DNA of 64,000 bases, from contig CANQRW010000004.1 in the NCBI GenBank assembly GCA_947626365.1, positions 44,394 through 108,393 on the forward strand, in the 5' to 3' direction. The position numbers and the translations under genes were made by a program. The notes below the pieces were generated by a model. It saw nothing but the letters and a program-made list of their open reading frames with translations, was not told where the DNA came from and did not search any database. The stretch's first letter is position 1. Every line of letters begins with the position of its first letter. The stretch comes from an uncultured Lachnospiraceae bacterium. Its GTDB lineage: Bacteria; Bacillota; Clostridia; Lachnospirales; Lachnospiraceae. Below, in pieces: positions 28,393 to 36,882 of the stretch.

Positions 28393-28842
28393 CTATGCGG
28401 ACTCCGTCTCGTCCAGCGCCCCGTCAATCAGCTTCAGTAGTTCCAGGGCACTTCGGAAATAACATTTCTTGTTCTTCTCAGCCCAGACCACCTCGCCCTG
28501 CCAGGTCGAATGCTGCCGAAATTTCACATGCACTACAAAGGTGGCCAAATCTCCGGACTGTCTCAATAAATCATCTGTTGTTGTCACCTGCACCGCCTCC
28601 TTTCGCTTGGCATTAGGTTCTGGTAAATCTTCGAAGGTTCTCTGCTGTGTCGATCTCTCCGGATACCCGATCATATCGAAAAGGTCTTCCATGTCGTCCA
28701 GCAGTTCACCCACAGCGTTGAATCTCACCGGTTCTTTTATGTACTTGTGGTACAGCCGTCCGCCTGCGCCGCCGCTGGAATTCCGATCAATACAGATATT
28801 CATCAGGTTCGGCGCCGAAAAATTAACCCTCACAACACTCAT
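28393..28842 (-). CDS. Conserved-looking hypothetical protein, first gene of the matrix operon
   Basis: About 149 residues, cytoplasmic (no signal or membrane segment). N-terminus MSVVRVNFSAPNLMNICIDR; C-terminus HVKFRQHSTWQGEVVWAEKNKKCYFRSALELLKLIDGAL, a compact segment with conserved-looking aromatic and charged residues. I do not recognise the family. As leader gene of the operon it may be regulatory or chaperone-like, but this is only positional inference. ATG 28842 is preferred over an in-frame ATG at 28884, which lies close to the presumed transcription start. Confidence 0.6.
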   Translation of the reverse strand: MSVVRVNFSAPNLMNICIDRNSSGGAGGRLYHKYIKEPVRFNAVGELLDDMEDLFDMIGYPERSTQQRTFEDLPEPNAKRKEAVQVTTTDDLLRQSGDLATFVVHVKFRQHSTWQGEVVWAEKNKKCYFRSALELLKLIDGALDETESA

Positions 28843-28868
28843 TCGACCACATCCTTCGATATTTCTGA

Positions 28869-28910
28869 CTATAAAGTAGCACACTGCCTCTCACGAAAAC
28901 TCTCTCGAAA
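28869..28910 (-). promoter_or_regulatory. Probable regulated promoter of the matrix operon
   Basis: On the minus strand a TTTATAG -10-like element lies near 28876-28870 with no good -35. Just upstream is TTTCGAGAGAG (28910-28900), also found near the start of the BTAD regulator gene. This fits an activator-dependent promoter (inference). Upstream DNA to 28950 is very AT-rich. Confidence 0.4.
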
Positions 28911-29003
28911 TGCCAAAAATGAAAAAATTTTGAATTTTTTTTAAAATTTTATCCGCCTGCGGCGGCCCTTGCCGCCGGGCAGACGCTATTGGGATTAGGC
29001 TAC

Positions 29004-29084
29004 GAAATTGCAGATAACATGCTCTTGGAACAAGTGCGAAATTACAGATAACAGATTTCTGGAACAGGCGCAAGGCCGCAGATA
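29004..29084. repeat. 34-bp tandem repeat
   Basis: Two copies (29004-29037 and 29038-29071) starting GAAATT(G/A)CAGATAACA and ending GGAACA(A/G)G(T/C)GC, plus a degenerate partial third to 29084. It lies in the gap between the matrix operon and the Rpn-like gene. Confidence 0.75.
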
Positions 29085-29087
29085 GAG

Positions 29088-29150
29088 AAGGGCCGGGTAT
29101 CCGGAATCAGAATCTTTTGTCAGGATTCTGATTCCGGATACCCGGCCCTT
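29088..29150. terminator. 27-bp perfect hairpin downstream of the Rpn-like gene
   Basis: Arms of 27 bp with no mismatch (29088-29114 and 29124-29150) and a 9-nt loop. It is located 26 bp after the Rpn-like stop. It is longer than a normal terminator and has no T run, so it could also be a repeat or recombination-related structure. Confidence 0.6.
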
Positions 29151-29176
29151 AGAACAAATCTTAGAATAACGCTCCC

Positions 29177-30349
29177 TTACAAATATAAATTAAATTTCAC
29201 CCCAGCCTCAAGCGCCGCTTCATATATTTTCTCATAATCGTAGTCCGGCGCAAAGGAACGGGCTATCTCACAGACAGGCCGAATCACCTCCACATCCTCT
29301 TCCACCTCGTCCGCGATAACCTCCGGCGTCTTGCCCCTGGATAACTTGCGGCAGATCAGGGAGATTACTCGGAGCGCATCACCTTCGGCTCTTCCTTCTA
29401 CTCTTCCTTCAGCTCTGCCTTCTATTCTTCCCTCGGCTCTGCCTTCCTCTTTTGCATCTCTTTTCACCAGTCTGTCATGTCTCTCCACGGAATAAATCTC
29501 AGTAAACAGATCCATAACTGCCTCCCCTCTGTGCTTTGTCAGAAAATCACTCAGGATTCCTTCCCTTATACAATCGTCGATAGCAAGGTCGATGGCGCCT
29601 TCCAGAGTCATTCCCTGAGACAGTCGGTAGCGTATCCGGCTGATCAAATAAGCATACTCGTACAGCCTCCTGCAGCCTGCCATCAGCTCCTTATTATGCC
29701 CGAAATTGATGTTCAGCACCAGCGCCGTACATTCCAGACTGGGACTATGTCTCCAGGGATTCGCTTCCATACCCGGCTTATCCGATTCTTTCCCAACCTT
29801 CTCAAAGGAATCCGACAGTTTCAGCTCCCATCGCTCCTCCTCATGCTCCGTCCCATTATAAAAGACCACATACCTGGGAACAGGCAGCCTCAGCCGGACT
29901 CTGGAATAGATATCCAGACCATTGGAGTCTACATACCCCTGGAACAGCCTGGCAAAATAGAACAGCCCACGCAGCGGCATGTTGGGATTCCACGTGGATT
30001 GGTGTTCATACAAATTCATCTCGCTGCCGATCAGGAAAGACACGTCATTCTTCATCCCGAGATAGAGCGTATCCTCCAGTGTGTTGACAGTCAGCTGGCT
30101 GGCATCCGTATAACGGGAACCGTTGACGGCATTGTATAACTCCAGAAGTTCCTTCGGTTCGCTGAACAATCGGATAAACAGCCGATTCTTGTGATCACGG
30201 ACAGCTGAAGATCTCTGTCTGTCCTTTTCCTGCTTATTCTCTCTCCGGCTGACTTCGTGTGACGGCGTCTCCTTTACAGGCAGGCGCTGGCCGTGCCGAT
30301 TCCTCCTGTTTTCTGACAAATATCTTTTCTTCTTCTTGTTTTTCGCCAT
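29177..30349 (-). CDS. Rpn-family recombination-promoting nuclease-like protein
   Basis: 390 residues. Lysine/arginine-rich start (MAKNKKKKRYLSENRRNRHG), then the Rpn/PDDEXK-like core: NRLFIRLFSEPKELLELYNAV, LYLGMKNDVSFLIGSEMNLYEHQST (D...ExQ arrangement) and RYVVFYNG. Charged imperfect repeats of the type EGRAEGRIEGRAEGR follow at about 310-330, as commonly seen in this family. Such proteins are linked to DNA cleavage and recA-independent recombination. Ribosome site AAAGGAG. It lies directly upstream of the matrix operon on the same strand. Confidence 0.8.
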   Translation of the reverse strand: MAKNKKKKRYLSENRRNRHGQRLPVKETPSHEVSRRENKQEKDRQRSSAVRDHKNRLFIRLFSEPKELLELYNAVNGSRYTDASQLTVNTLEDTLYLGMKNDVSFLIGSEMNLYEHQSTWNPNMPLRGLFYFARLFQGYVDSNGLDIYSRVRLRLPVPRYVVFYNGTEHEEERWELKLSDSFEKVGKESDKPGMEANPWRHSPSLECTALVLNINFGHNKELMAGCRRLYEYAYLISRIRYRLSQGMTLEGAIDLAIDDCIREGILSDFLTKHRGEAVMDLFTEIYSVERHDRLVKRDAKEEGRAEGRIEGRAEGRVEGRAEGDALRVISLICRKLSRGKTPEVIADEVEEDVEVIRPVCEIARSFAPDYDYEKIYEAALEAGVKFNLYL

Positions 30350-30623
30350 ATGGTTTCTCCTTTCATTGTACTACAAAGTGACTTTATTTGCAAAAGATTT
30401 ATAGGATTCCCCGGCAGATTCCCCGGCAGATGCGCCTTGAATCATTCCAGATCATGCCGTCAGACTCCCAGAAGCAGACAGTCTGATGGTAACTTATCAG
30501 ATATTCAGAACTCCTATAAGAAGATAATACTCCGTTCAGAGGCAAAAAACAAATTAAATAACTATAAAATATCTAAAATTTCTTTCATCTTCGGCGCAGC
30601 ATATCCCGCCATAAAAGCCTAAA
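30350..30623. other. Intergenic region without a gene
   Basis: Leader of the Rpn-like gene and AT-rich DNA. A 14-bp direct repeat containing GATTCCCCGGCAGA occurs near 30405-30432. No convincing promoter, tRNA or small RNA is seen. Confidence 0.5.
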
Positions 30624-30671
30624 CGGAGGGCAGCCTCCGAACCCATGCATATGGCTCGAAAACGCCCTCCG
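30624..30671 (-). terminator. Terminator of the BTAD regulator
   Basis: On the minus strand CGGAGGGC / GCCCTCCG arms, with an alternative small CGGAGG / CCTCCG hairpin inside, followed by TTTAGGCTTTTATGG. Confidence 0.6.
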
Positions 30672-30699
30672 CTTTCACAAACTCTCTATATCCGCCTGC

Positions 30700-31929
30700 C
30701 TACCAGCTTACGGTATTCTTTCTGAAATGAAGCTCCGGCTGGCTCATGGACACCTGCACCACTGTGGAGACCTCATACTCCACCTGCCAGAAGGGATCCC
30801 TGGTCCGCGTCTGGAAATTGTGGGAGATTCTCTTGTAGATGGTATCGCAGTTCTCATTGCGGGCGCCGAACAGCAGGATCAGATACTGGGTATTGCTGTA
30901 TCTGGTGTAGATGTCGCCGCGCCGCAGAGTGACAGCGATGGCCTCCTGAAGCTGCTCGCCTGCATCCTTGTCCCAGTGGCTGTGTCCTCCCACATTGCGG
31001 AGACTGCACATCATCAGGAACACGGACTGGCCGCTTCTCTCCACCTGCCTGCACACAAAACGGTACACATCCACGAAGCTGGGATAGGAACAGTAATATG
31101 CCCCGTGGGGCTCTCCTTCATTGATCATGGACTGAACCTTGGACAGATTGCTCTCCCGATTGATCAGCTTGCCGCTCATGCGCTGGAGACGCCTCATCAT
31201 GGCCTCCGACGGCGGCAGTCCCAGTTCGTCGGAATACATCCGGGTAGCGCTGAGATACAGCTGATAGGCCTCCTCATACCGGTCCATATCCAGCAGACTG
31301 TCGATCTGGTAGGCCTGCCACTCCTCATAAGGATACAGCGAGGCAACCCTGCTGTAGATATCGTAGGTCTGCTGGTACTCCTGACGGTCGTTCAGATAGC
31401 CGCACAGCTCCCGGACCGTTTCTTCATACAGCTTCTTAAGGCGCAGATTCTCGACTGTAACCCAAATCTCACTGGAAAGCTGAGGAAGCAGCTCGCCTTT
31501 GTATATATCGCAGGCCTGCTTCATAAGATCGATCTTCTTCTCCTCCGGCTGATCCTTGGCCTCCTCGATCAGCTGCTCCATAGCAGCCACATCCACATAA
31601 GTTTCCATGCTGCCGCTCCAGTAACAGATGCCGTTCTTCAGAGTGACATACTCTTCCTCCGGCAGTCCCGCGGCAATCAGCAGCTTCTTCAGACGGTAAA
31701 TAATATTGTTCAGGCTGTTATTGCGGTCACCTACCGTATCCCAATCGTACAGATACTGAGAAACCTGCTCTTTTGAGATACCTACCCCTTTGTGCAGCAG
31801 CAACAGCTGGAGCAGCTGTACAACCTTGCTGGTCCCTCCTCTTCCTACGGATATGGGACAGCCGTTATACTCCAGGGTAAAACCGCCAAACATATGAACC
31901 TCTAATACATATTGGCTCTTTGTTTCCAT
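30700..31929 (-). CDS. BTAD-domain transcriptional regulator
   Basis: 409 residues. N-terminus resembles an OmpR-type winged helix as in SARP regulators (LEVHMFGGFTLEYNG ... NSLNNIIYRLKKLL). It is followed by a bacterial transcriptional activator (BTAD, TPR-like) domain at about 105-245 (VDVAAMEQLIEEA ... YQLYLSATRMYSDELGLPPS). The C-terminal 130 residues resemble a degenerate GGDEF-like fold (FLMMCSLRNVG ... LRRGDIYTRYSNTQYLILL) without the GGDEF signature. No receiver domain. It has its own promoter and terminator, and is a candidate regulator of the neighbouring matrix operon because both share a CTCTCTCGAAA motif. Confidence 0.8.
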   Translation of the reverse strand: METKSQYVLEVHMFGGFTLEYNGCPISVGRGGTSKVVQLLQLLLLHKGVGISKEQVSQYLYDWDTVGDRNNSLNNIIYRLKKLLIAAGLPEEEYVTLKNGICYWSGSMETYVDVAAMEQLIEEAKDQPEEKKIDLMKQACDIYKGELLPQLSSEIWVTVENLRLKKLYEETVRELCGYLNDRQEYQQTYDIYSRVASLYPYEEWQAYQIDSLLDMDRYEEAYQLYLSATRMYSDELGLPPSEAMMRRLQRMSGKLINRESNLSKVQSMINEGEPHGAYYCSYPSFVDVYRFVCRQVERSGQSVFLMMCSLRNVGGHSHWDKDAGEQLQEAIAVTLRRGDIYTRYSNTQYLILLFGARNENCDTIYKRISHNFQTRTRDPFWQVEYEVSTVVQVSMSQPELHFRKNTVSW

Positions 31930-31986
31930 AATCCTTTCACCCTATTCTCCCATTGTCTGTTTCTCTCGCCCATAAAAACATTTCCC

Positions 31987-32038
31987 TTTTCGAGAGAGCA
32001 TCCAATTTTATAATACCCAGAAAAAAAGTGATTGTCAA
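31987..32038 (-). promoter_or_regulatory. Promoter and possible operator of the BTAD regulator
   Basis: On the minus strand TTGACA (32038-32033), 17 bp, TATTAT (32015-32010). CTCTCTCGAAAA (31998-31987) lies just after the predicted transcription start, where a bound protein could block its own gene. Confidence 0.6.
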
Positions 32039-32898
32039 TAATCCTTTTCCTTAATCTTTCGGTCTGTCATATATTGATACACATCCCGGCGGGTGATTCC
32101 CCGGTCCTTGGCAACCATCCGCATGGCCTCCTTGCCGGCAATCCCCTGATTTTCATAGTAGGCCATATGCTCCTCAATGCTCATTTCTTCCCAGGACCGG
32201 GCCATCTCCTCCCGCCGCGACTCCACGCTGCGGCCCTCCAGAACAATGACGTATTCACCTCTGGGCTCCTGAGTTTCACAGCGGTCTAAGGCGTCCCGGA
32301 CGGTCGTCTGCCAGGCCTCCTCATATCGCTTCGTAAGTTCCCGGCAAAGAGTCATTCTCCGGTTGCCCAGGTTTTCCAGAAGTTCTTCCAATGTCTTCTT
32401 CAGATGATGGGGCGCCTCATAGAGAATGATAGTTCTGGTCTCAGTCTTCAGCTCATCCAGGATCCACTGCCGTTCCTTTTTGTCCGCCGGAAGAAAAGCC
32501 TCGAAGCAGAAGCGGCGGGTGCTCATCCCCGACAGCGTAAGCGCTGTGATACAGGCGGCAGGTCCCGGCAGAGAAGTTACTTCAATCCCGGCCTCATAGC
32601 ACTGCCTCACCAGTTCCTCGCCCGGATCCGAGATGGCCGGCGTCCCCGCATCGGTCACCAGCGCGATATTCATCCCCTGGCGCATCTGCTCTACCAGATA
32701 TTTTGCCTTCTCTATCTTATTAAATTCATGATAGCTGGTCATGGGCGTATCGATCTGAAAATGGTTCAGCAGCTTGATGCTGTGGCGGGTGTCCTCCGCG
32801 GCAATCAGATCTGCTTCCCGCAATGTATTCAGAACCCGGAGGGTAATGTCGTCCAGATTGCCGATAGGAGTCGCGCACAGATACAGTTTTCCTGCCAT
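32035..32898 (-). CDS. rsmI: 16S rRNA (cytidine(1402)-2'-O)-methyltransferase
   Basis: About 287 residues, normal for RsmI. MAGKLYLCATPIGNLDDITLR is the characteristic start, followed by LIAAEDTRHSIKLLNHF, VTDAGTPAISDPGEELV and SLPGPAACITALTLSG. It uses SAM to methylate C1402 of 16S rRNA. ATG 32898 has GGAGG 8 nt upstream; other in-frame starts (ATG 32904, TTG 32916) are badly spaced. It closes the tmk-holB-ricT-trmN6-rsmI cluster. Confidence 0.95.
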   Translation of the reverse strand: MAGKLYLCATPIGNLDDITLRVLNTLREADLIAAEDTRHSIKLLNHFQIDTPMTSYHEFNKIEKAKYLVEQMRQGMNIALVTDAGTPAISDPGEELVRQCYEAGIEVTSLPGPAACITALTLSGMSTRRFCFEAFLPADKKERQWILDELKTETRTIILYEAPHHLKKTLEELLENLGNRRMTLCRELTKRYEEAWQTTVRDALDRCETQEPRGEYVIVLEGRSVESRREEMARSWEEMSIEEHMAYYENQGIAGKEAMRMVAKDRGITRRDVYQYMTDRKIKEKDY

Positions 32899-32916
32899 AG
32901 TCATTACCTCCGTCAA

Positions 32917-33654
32917 TCAGTATCCGTATTTTTCTCGGATCTCATCCGTATATACGCCCGGCTTTTCGAAGACGATCACCGGCGCTTCCACTTTCATCTG
33001 GGGATTGCCGCCCCGGACAGACTCTATGAGAACCATGTTGGCCTCCCTGTCCGCAAAAGGATGGACCATTTTCATCCGTTTCGGCTCCAGTTTATACCTG
33101 CGCAGGACCGTGATGATTTCCGCCAGGCGCGCCGGCCGGTGTACCATATAGAACCGGCCTCCGGGCCGAAGCACCCGGGCCGTCTCCCTCACCACATCCT
33201 CCAGGGTACACAGCACCTCGTGCCGGGCGACAGCCCTGTAAAGGTCAGGATTCTTCAGGCCGCCGGAAACCTCCATATACGGCGGATTGGACGTGACCAC
33301 ATCAAAAGAAGCCAGCCCGAACAGGCGGCCGGCCTCCCTGATGTCTCCCTGCACGATGGAAATCTGGTCTTCCAGATGATTGTAGGCGACGCTTCGGCCG
33401 GCCATGTCCGCCATATCCGGCTGAATCTCCAGACCCGTAAAATGTTTCCCTTCCGTCTTGGCTTTCAGAAGAATCGGAATAATTCCCGTTCCGGTTCCCA
33501 GGTCCAGCACCGTCTCTCCGGCCTTCACATCGGCGAAGCCGGACAGAAGGACCGCATCCATGCCGAAGCAGAACTTCTCGCTGTTCTGGATAATTCCATA
33601 ACCGCCCCTCTGCAGATCGTCGATCCTCTCATGCTCTCTCAGTTCAATCATCAT
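32917..33654 (-). CDS. tRNA1(Val) (adenine-N6)-methyltransferase family protein
   Basis: 245 residues. Rossmann methyltransferase with VLDLGTGTGIIPILL (SAM loop) and TSNPPYMEV, the NPPY motif of N6-adenine methylases. Preceded by the YabB/YfiC-type start (RIDDLQRGGYGIIQNSEKFCFGMDAVLLS). In the family it modifies A37 of tRNA. Its ATG overlaps the end of ricT by 11 bp, as expected for the conserved yabB position. Confidence 0.88.
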   Translation of the reverse strand: MMIELREHERIDDLQRGGYGIIQNSEKFCFGMDAVLLSGFADVKAGETVLDLGTGTGIIPILLKAKTEGKHFTGLEIQPDMADMAGRSVAYNHLEDQISIVQGDIREAGRLFGLASFDVVTSNPPYMEVSGGLKNPDLYRAVARHEVLCTLEDVVRETARVLRPGGRFYMVHRPARLAEIITVLRRYKLEPKRMKMVHPFADREANMVLIESVRGGNPQMKVEAPVIVFEKPGVYTDEIREKYGY

Positions 33655-34567
33655 TTAATTTGGATTTCCTCTCCGAACGGTCAAACGCTTCCAGCTGCTT
33701 CAGCTCCTCCTCCTGAGCCTGGTTCTGGGCATGTCCCTTCTCCTTCTTCCGGCGAGGCTTAAAATGCAGCTGCTCCGGCTTGTATTCCACAATTTCTTTC
33801 TCATCGCCGGGAGCCGTCACCAGCACCTTCACCAGCTGACGCAGCACATTAACACTATGGACTTCTCCGCGCAGGCCGTCGTATGTGGTCACATGATCGC
33901 CTACCGACGGCAGCTTGCTGTTCAGATACTCATAGGTCTCTTCCTCATTCTTCAGACAGCACATCAGCCTGCCGCAGACGCCGGAAATCTTCGTGGGATT
34001 CAGAGACAGATTCTGCTCTTTGGCCATCTTGATGGATACCGGGATGAACTCGGACAGATAGCTGTGGCAGCACAGGGGCCTTCCGCAGATGCCTACGCCG
34101 CCTACGATCTTGGTCTCATCCCGGACTCCTACCTGGCGCAGTTCAATCCTGGTCTTGAACACAGAAGCCAGATCCTTCACCAGTTCCCTAAAGTCGATTC
34201 TCCCGTCCGCTGTAAAATAGAACAGGATCTTATTGTTGTCAAAGGTGTATTCCACATCGATCAGCTTCATCTCAAGACCGTGTTTCTGTATCTTCTCCAG
34301 GCAGATCTTAAAGGCGTCCTTCTCTTTCTTCTTGTTCTCCGCTTCTCTGGCATCGTCGTCTGCCGTAGCCAGGCGGATCACCGATTTCAGCGGCTGCACC
34401 ACCTTATCGTCCTCTACCTGCCGGTTGCCCAGAACCACATAACCATACTCTACGCCGCGGGCCGTCTCCACGATCACATGCTGGCCCGACTTTATCTCAT
34501 AGGGGTCGGGGGCAAAATAATAAATCTTCCCTGCGTTGCGAAATCTAACTCCGATTACTGTCGTCAT
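33644..34567 (-). CDS. ricT: PSP1-domain protein RicT (YaaT)
   Basis: 307 residues. PSP1 domain with VIGVRFRNAGKIYYFAPDP ... VETARGVEYGYVV, then the cysteine-rich segment GVGICGRPLCCHSYL ... GVCGRLMCCLKNEEETYEYL that in Bacillus helps bind an iron-sulfur cluster in the Ric complex. It influences RNA processing with RNase Y. The C-terminal tail is lysine-rich and disordered. Starts one base after the holB stop. Confidence 0.92.
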   Translation of the reverse strand: MTTVIGVRFRNAGKIYYFAPDPYEIKSGQHVIVETARGVEYGYVVLGNRQVEDDKVVQPLKSVIRLATADDDAREAENKKKEKDAFKICLEKIQKHGLEMKLIDVEYTFDNNKILFYFTADGRIDFRELVKDLASVFKTRIELRQVGVRDETKIVGGVGICGRPLCCHSYLSEFIPVSIKMAKEQNLSLNPTKISGVCGRLMCCLKNEEETYEYLNSKLPSVGDHVTTYDGLRGEVHSVNVLRQLVKVLVTAPGDEKEIVEYKPEQLHFKPRRKKEKGHAQNQAQEEELKQLEAFDRSERKSKLNDD

Positions 34568-34568
34568 T

Positions 34569-35558
34569 CTAATTCTCCTTCATCACCAGAAGCATAAGCT
34601 CCAGGGCAAGTTCCATATTCACATTAGCGTCCAGGCGGATCTTCGCCTTGTCAATCGCCTGCAGAATCCTCTCAAATCCATCGTAGCCGGTCTTCCTGCT
34701 CAGCTCGTCGATAGCCGCGAATTCCTCCCTGAATATCAGCAGGTCGGCATCCTGGGTCACCTTAAACATCAGCGCGTCGCGGTACCATACCTGCATAAAA
34801 TCCAGGCATTCGCCAAGATCCATCTCCTCATCCTTCCACCGCCTCAGCCGCTCTATGATCTCCGACAGATACATGGTCCTTATGTTCTTCAGCACATAGA
34901 CCATCTCATCATACAGATAGCGGAAGTCCTCGGACCCGGCCAGCCGGATGGCCTTGCCCAGATTCCCTCTGGCAAAGGCGGCGTACAGCTTGGCGTCGCC
35001 TTCCGATACGTGAAGGCTTCCCATCAGATACTCCTGGATCACCGAATCCCGCAGAGGCTTCAGCTTCAGCTGAACGCACCTGGAAAGGATCGTAGGAAGA
35101 AACGCATCCGGATTGGTCGTCAGCAGGATGATGACCGCGTATCCCGGCGGCTCCTCGATGGTCTTAAGAAGAGCGTTCTGGGCCTGGACCGTCATCTTCT
35201 CCGCCTCGTCCACGATGTAAATCTTATAATAACTGCTGTAAGGGCGTATCATGATGGTGTCATTGATCTGTTCCCGGATATCGTCCACGCCGATAGTCTG
35301 AGGCTTCTCATGGGTCACATGGATCAAATCCGGATGACTGCCGGACAGCACCTGTCTGCATGCGTGGCATTCCATGCAGGGTTCGCTCTTTCCCTTCTCG
35401 CAGAGCAGCGTCAGGGCAAAGGCGTGGGCCAGGGATTTTCTTCCCATTCCGGCTTCCCCCGCCAAAATATAAGCGTGGGATACCTTATGAGCCTCGATTG
35501 CTTTCTGAAAATGCTGCTTGACCGCATCATGTCCTAAGATGTCGTGAAAACCCGGCAT
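34569..35558 (-). CDS. holB: DNA polymerase III subunit delta'
   Basis: About 329 residues. AAA+ clamp-loader subunit: MPGFHDILGHDAVKQHF, AGEAGMGRKSLAHAFA (P-loop region), zinc-binding CMECHACRQVL, YKIYIVDEAEKMTVQAQNALLKTIEEPP (Walker B and SRC-adjacent region) and ILSRC. ATG 35558 follows GGAGG by 7 nt. Co-linear with ricT, trmN6 and rsmI as in Bacillus. Confidence 0.93.
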   Translation of the reverse strand: MPGFHDILGHDAVKQHFQKAIEAHKVSHAYILAGEAGMGRKSLAHAFALTLLCEKGKSEPCMECHACRQVLSGSHPDLIHVTHEKPQTIGVDDIREQINDTIMIRPYSSYYKIYIVDEAEKMTVQAQNALLKTIEEPPGYAVIILLTTNPDAFLPTILSRCVQLKLKPLRDSVIQEYLMGSLHVSEGDAKLYAAFARGNLGKAIRLAGSEDFRYLYDEMVYVLKNIRTMYLSEIIERLRRWKDEEMDLGECLDFMQVWYRDALMFKVTQDADLLIFREEFAAIDELSRKTGYDGFERILQAIDKAKIRLDANVNMELALELMLLVMKEN

Positions 35559-35601
35559 GCAACCGCCTCCTTCTTTCGCGCAGAGGAATGCTTCTCTCAA
35601 A

Positions 35602-35630
35602 AGTATAACATAAATCCCGAGGCGCGTATA
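35602..35630 (-). promoter_or_regulatory. Possible promoter of holB
   Basis: On the minus strand TATACT (35607-35602) with a weak TATACG 17 bp upstream. It would let the housekeeping genes be read independently of the acetylation block. Confidence 0.4.
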
Positions 35631-35682
35631 GCGTTTCTTTTATCCAGATATGGGGATGGAGCAGCCGCTGCCCTTTGACAGC

Positions 35683-36870
35683 TCATTCCGGAATCTGCAG
35701 AGCCATGGTATTGTATCCGGGAAGAATGGACAGCTCATGAAGATACCGCTCCGCAATCATGTAGACAAACACCTGGGGCTCCTGCTCCGCCAGATCGTCT
35801 GTGCTGAAATAATAGCGGGAGCTGATCGTGACCCTGGCGGCGTTTTCTTTGATATACGGCCCCAGGTTCCAGCGGAAGGAATCTCCGGACAGATAAACCG
35901 ATACCGGCAGGCAATCCTCGTCCCCGCATTCCGTAGTTTCCAAAACCACCTCGTCATTCTGGTCCCGAAACTCCCGCAGGACATTTACTTCCCTGTGAGA
36001 TGCCGCTTCATACTCCCTGCTGTTATAATCCGCTCCCAGCTGAGCCATTCTCTGAAGGTCGCCCTGAACCGTCCCTTCCGGATGAAATGTCATATCAGCC
36101 CCGGCGTAGGCGTTCCCGCTCTGGCTGCCGATCTCCTTAAGCAGCGCTTCCGCAGCCACCCAGGCCCCGGCTTTATTCCAGTGGGTATCCGACTCATAAT
36201 ACAGAGAATCCACGCCTTCCATCTGTCCCTTGGCCCCTTCCAGCTCCTTTTTGGGGTACACCACCGCCAGTTCCGGAAGAGCCTCCGACAGATACGCGAG
36301 AAGCTGTTCTGTCCTGCTTTCGCCCGGCAGCACACGTATGGTTTCCGGCATGTAATCGGAACCGTAAATCTGCTCCTTATCCGGCGATATCATCAGGATA
36401 AATCCAATTCCCGCATCCTGAAGCTCCCATTGGAGATTGCCCAGGTTCTCAGCGATTTCCTCCAGTTCCTCCTGGGAAAATAGGTTGATCTTTTTGTATG
36501 TCTCCAGCGGCTGCCCATCCTCCGAGCGATGGAACAGCCACGGCTTTCTGGTTCCCAGAATGACCTTCTCCGAATCCAGTTCGCCGAATATTCCCGCCTC
36601 CAGTTTCGACTTCAGGCTTACCAGAGACGACTTAAAAAACAGATGGTCTGAGAACCAGTCTTCAAACTCTGTCGGGAACGCCCACAGATCACTGAGATCT
36701 TCTATCTTCGGAAACTCTGCCAGGACACGGTTCTCCTGGCCCTTCGTTCCCTCTTCGCTGCCCTTTTGCCCGCCCATGACCGCTCCGGCCAGAGGCGCGC
36801 CGATACACAGCAGCACAAACATTACACACAATATCAGATTACCGGATTTTTTCATCCGCTCCTGTCCCAT
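35683..36870 (-). CDS. AlgJ/AlgX-like SGNH-type surface-polymer O-acetyltransferase component
   Basis: 395 residues. One N-terminal membrane or signal segment (LILCVMFVLLCIGAPLAGAV), then an extracellular ALGX-like domain: ENRVLAEFPKIE, WFSDHLFFKSSLV, GTRKPWLFH. The catalytic residues appear as LYYESDTHWNKAGA (Asp-x-His) and YLSGDSFRW (GDSxxR serine). It would take acetyl groups from the partner MBOAT and put them on an extracellular glycan. Follows the MBOAT gene by 12 bp with a strong AGGAGG site. Confidence 0.85.
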   Translation of the reverse strand: MGQERMKKSGNLILCVMFVLLCIGAPLAGAVMGGQKGSEEGTKGQENRVLAEFPKIEDLSDLWAFPTEFEDWFSDHLFFKSSLVSLKSKLEAGIFGELDSEKVILGTRKPWLFHRSEDGQPLETYKKINLFSQEELEEIAENLGNLQWELQDAGIGFILMISPDKEQIYGSDYMPETIRVLPGESRTEQLLAYLSEALPELAVVYPKKELEGAKGQMEGVDSLYYESDTHWNKAGAWVAAEALLKEIGSQSGNAYAGADMTFHPEGTVQGDLQRMAQLGADYNSREYEAASHREVNVLREFRDQNDEVVLETTECGDEDCLPVSVYLSGDSFRWNLGPYIKENAARVTISSRYYFSTDDLAEQEPQVFVYMIAERYLHELSILPGYNTMALQIPE

Positions 36871-36882
36871 CTGACTGACCTC

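Noticed and set aside
28900..29090. Possible CRISPR array at the 34-bp repeats
   Set aside because: The copies are directly adjacent with no spacers and there are no cas genes.
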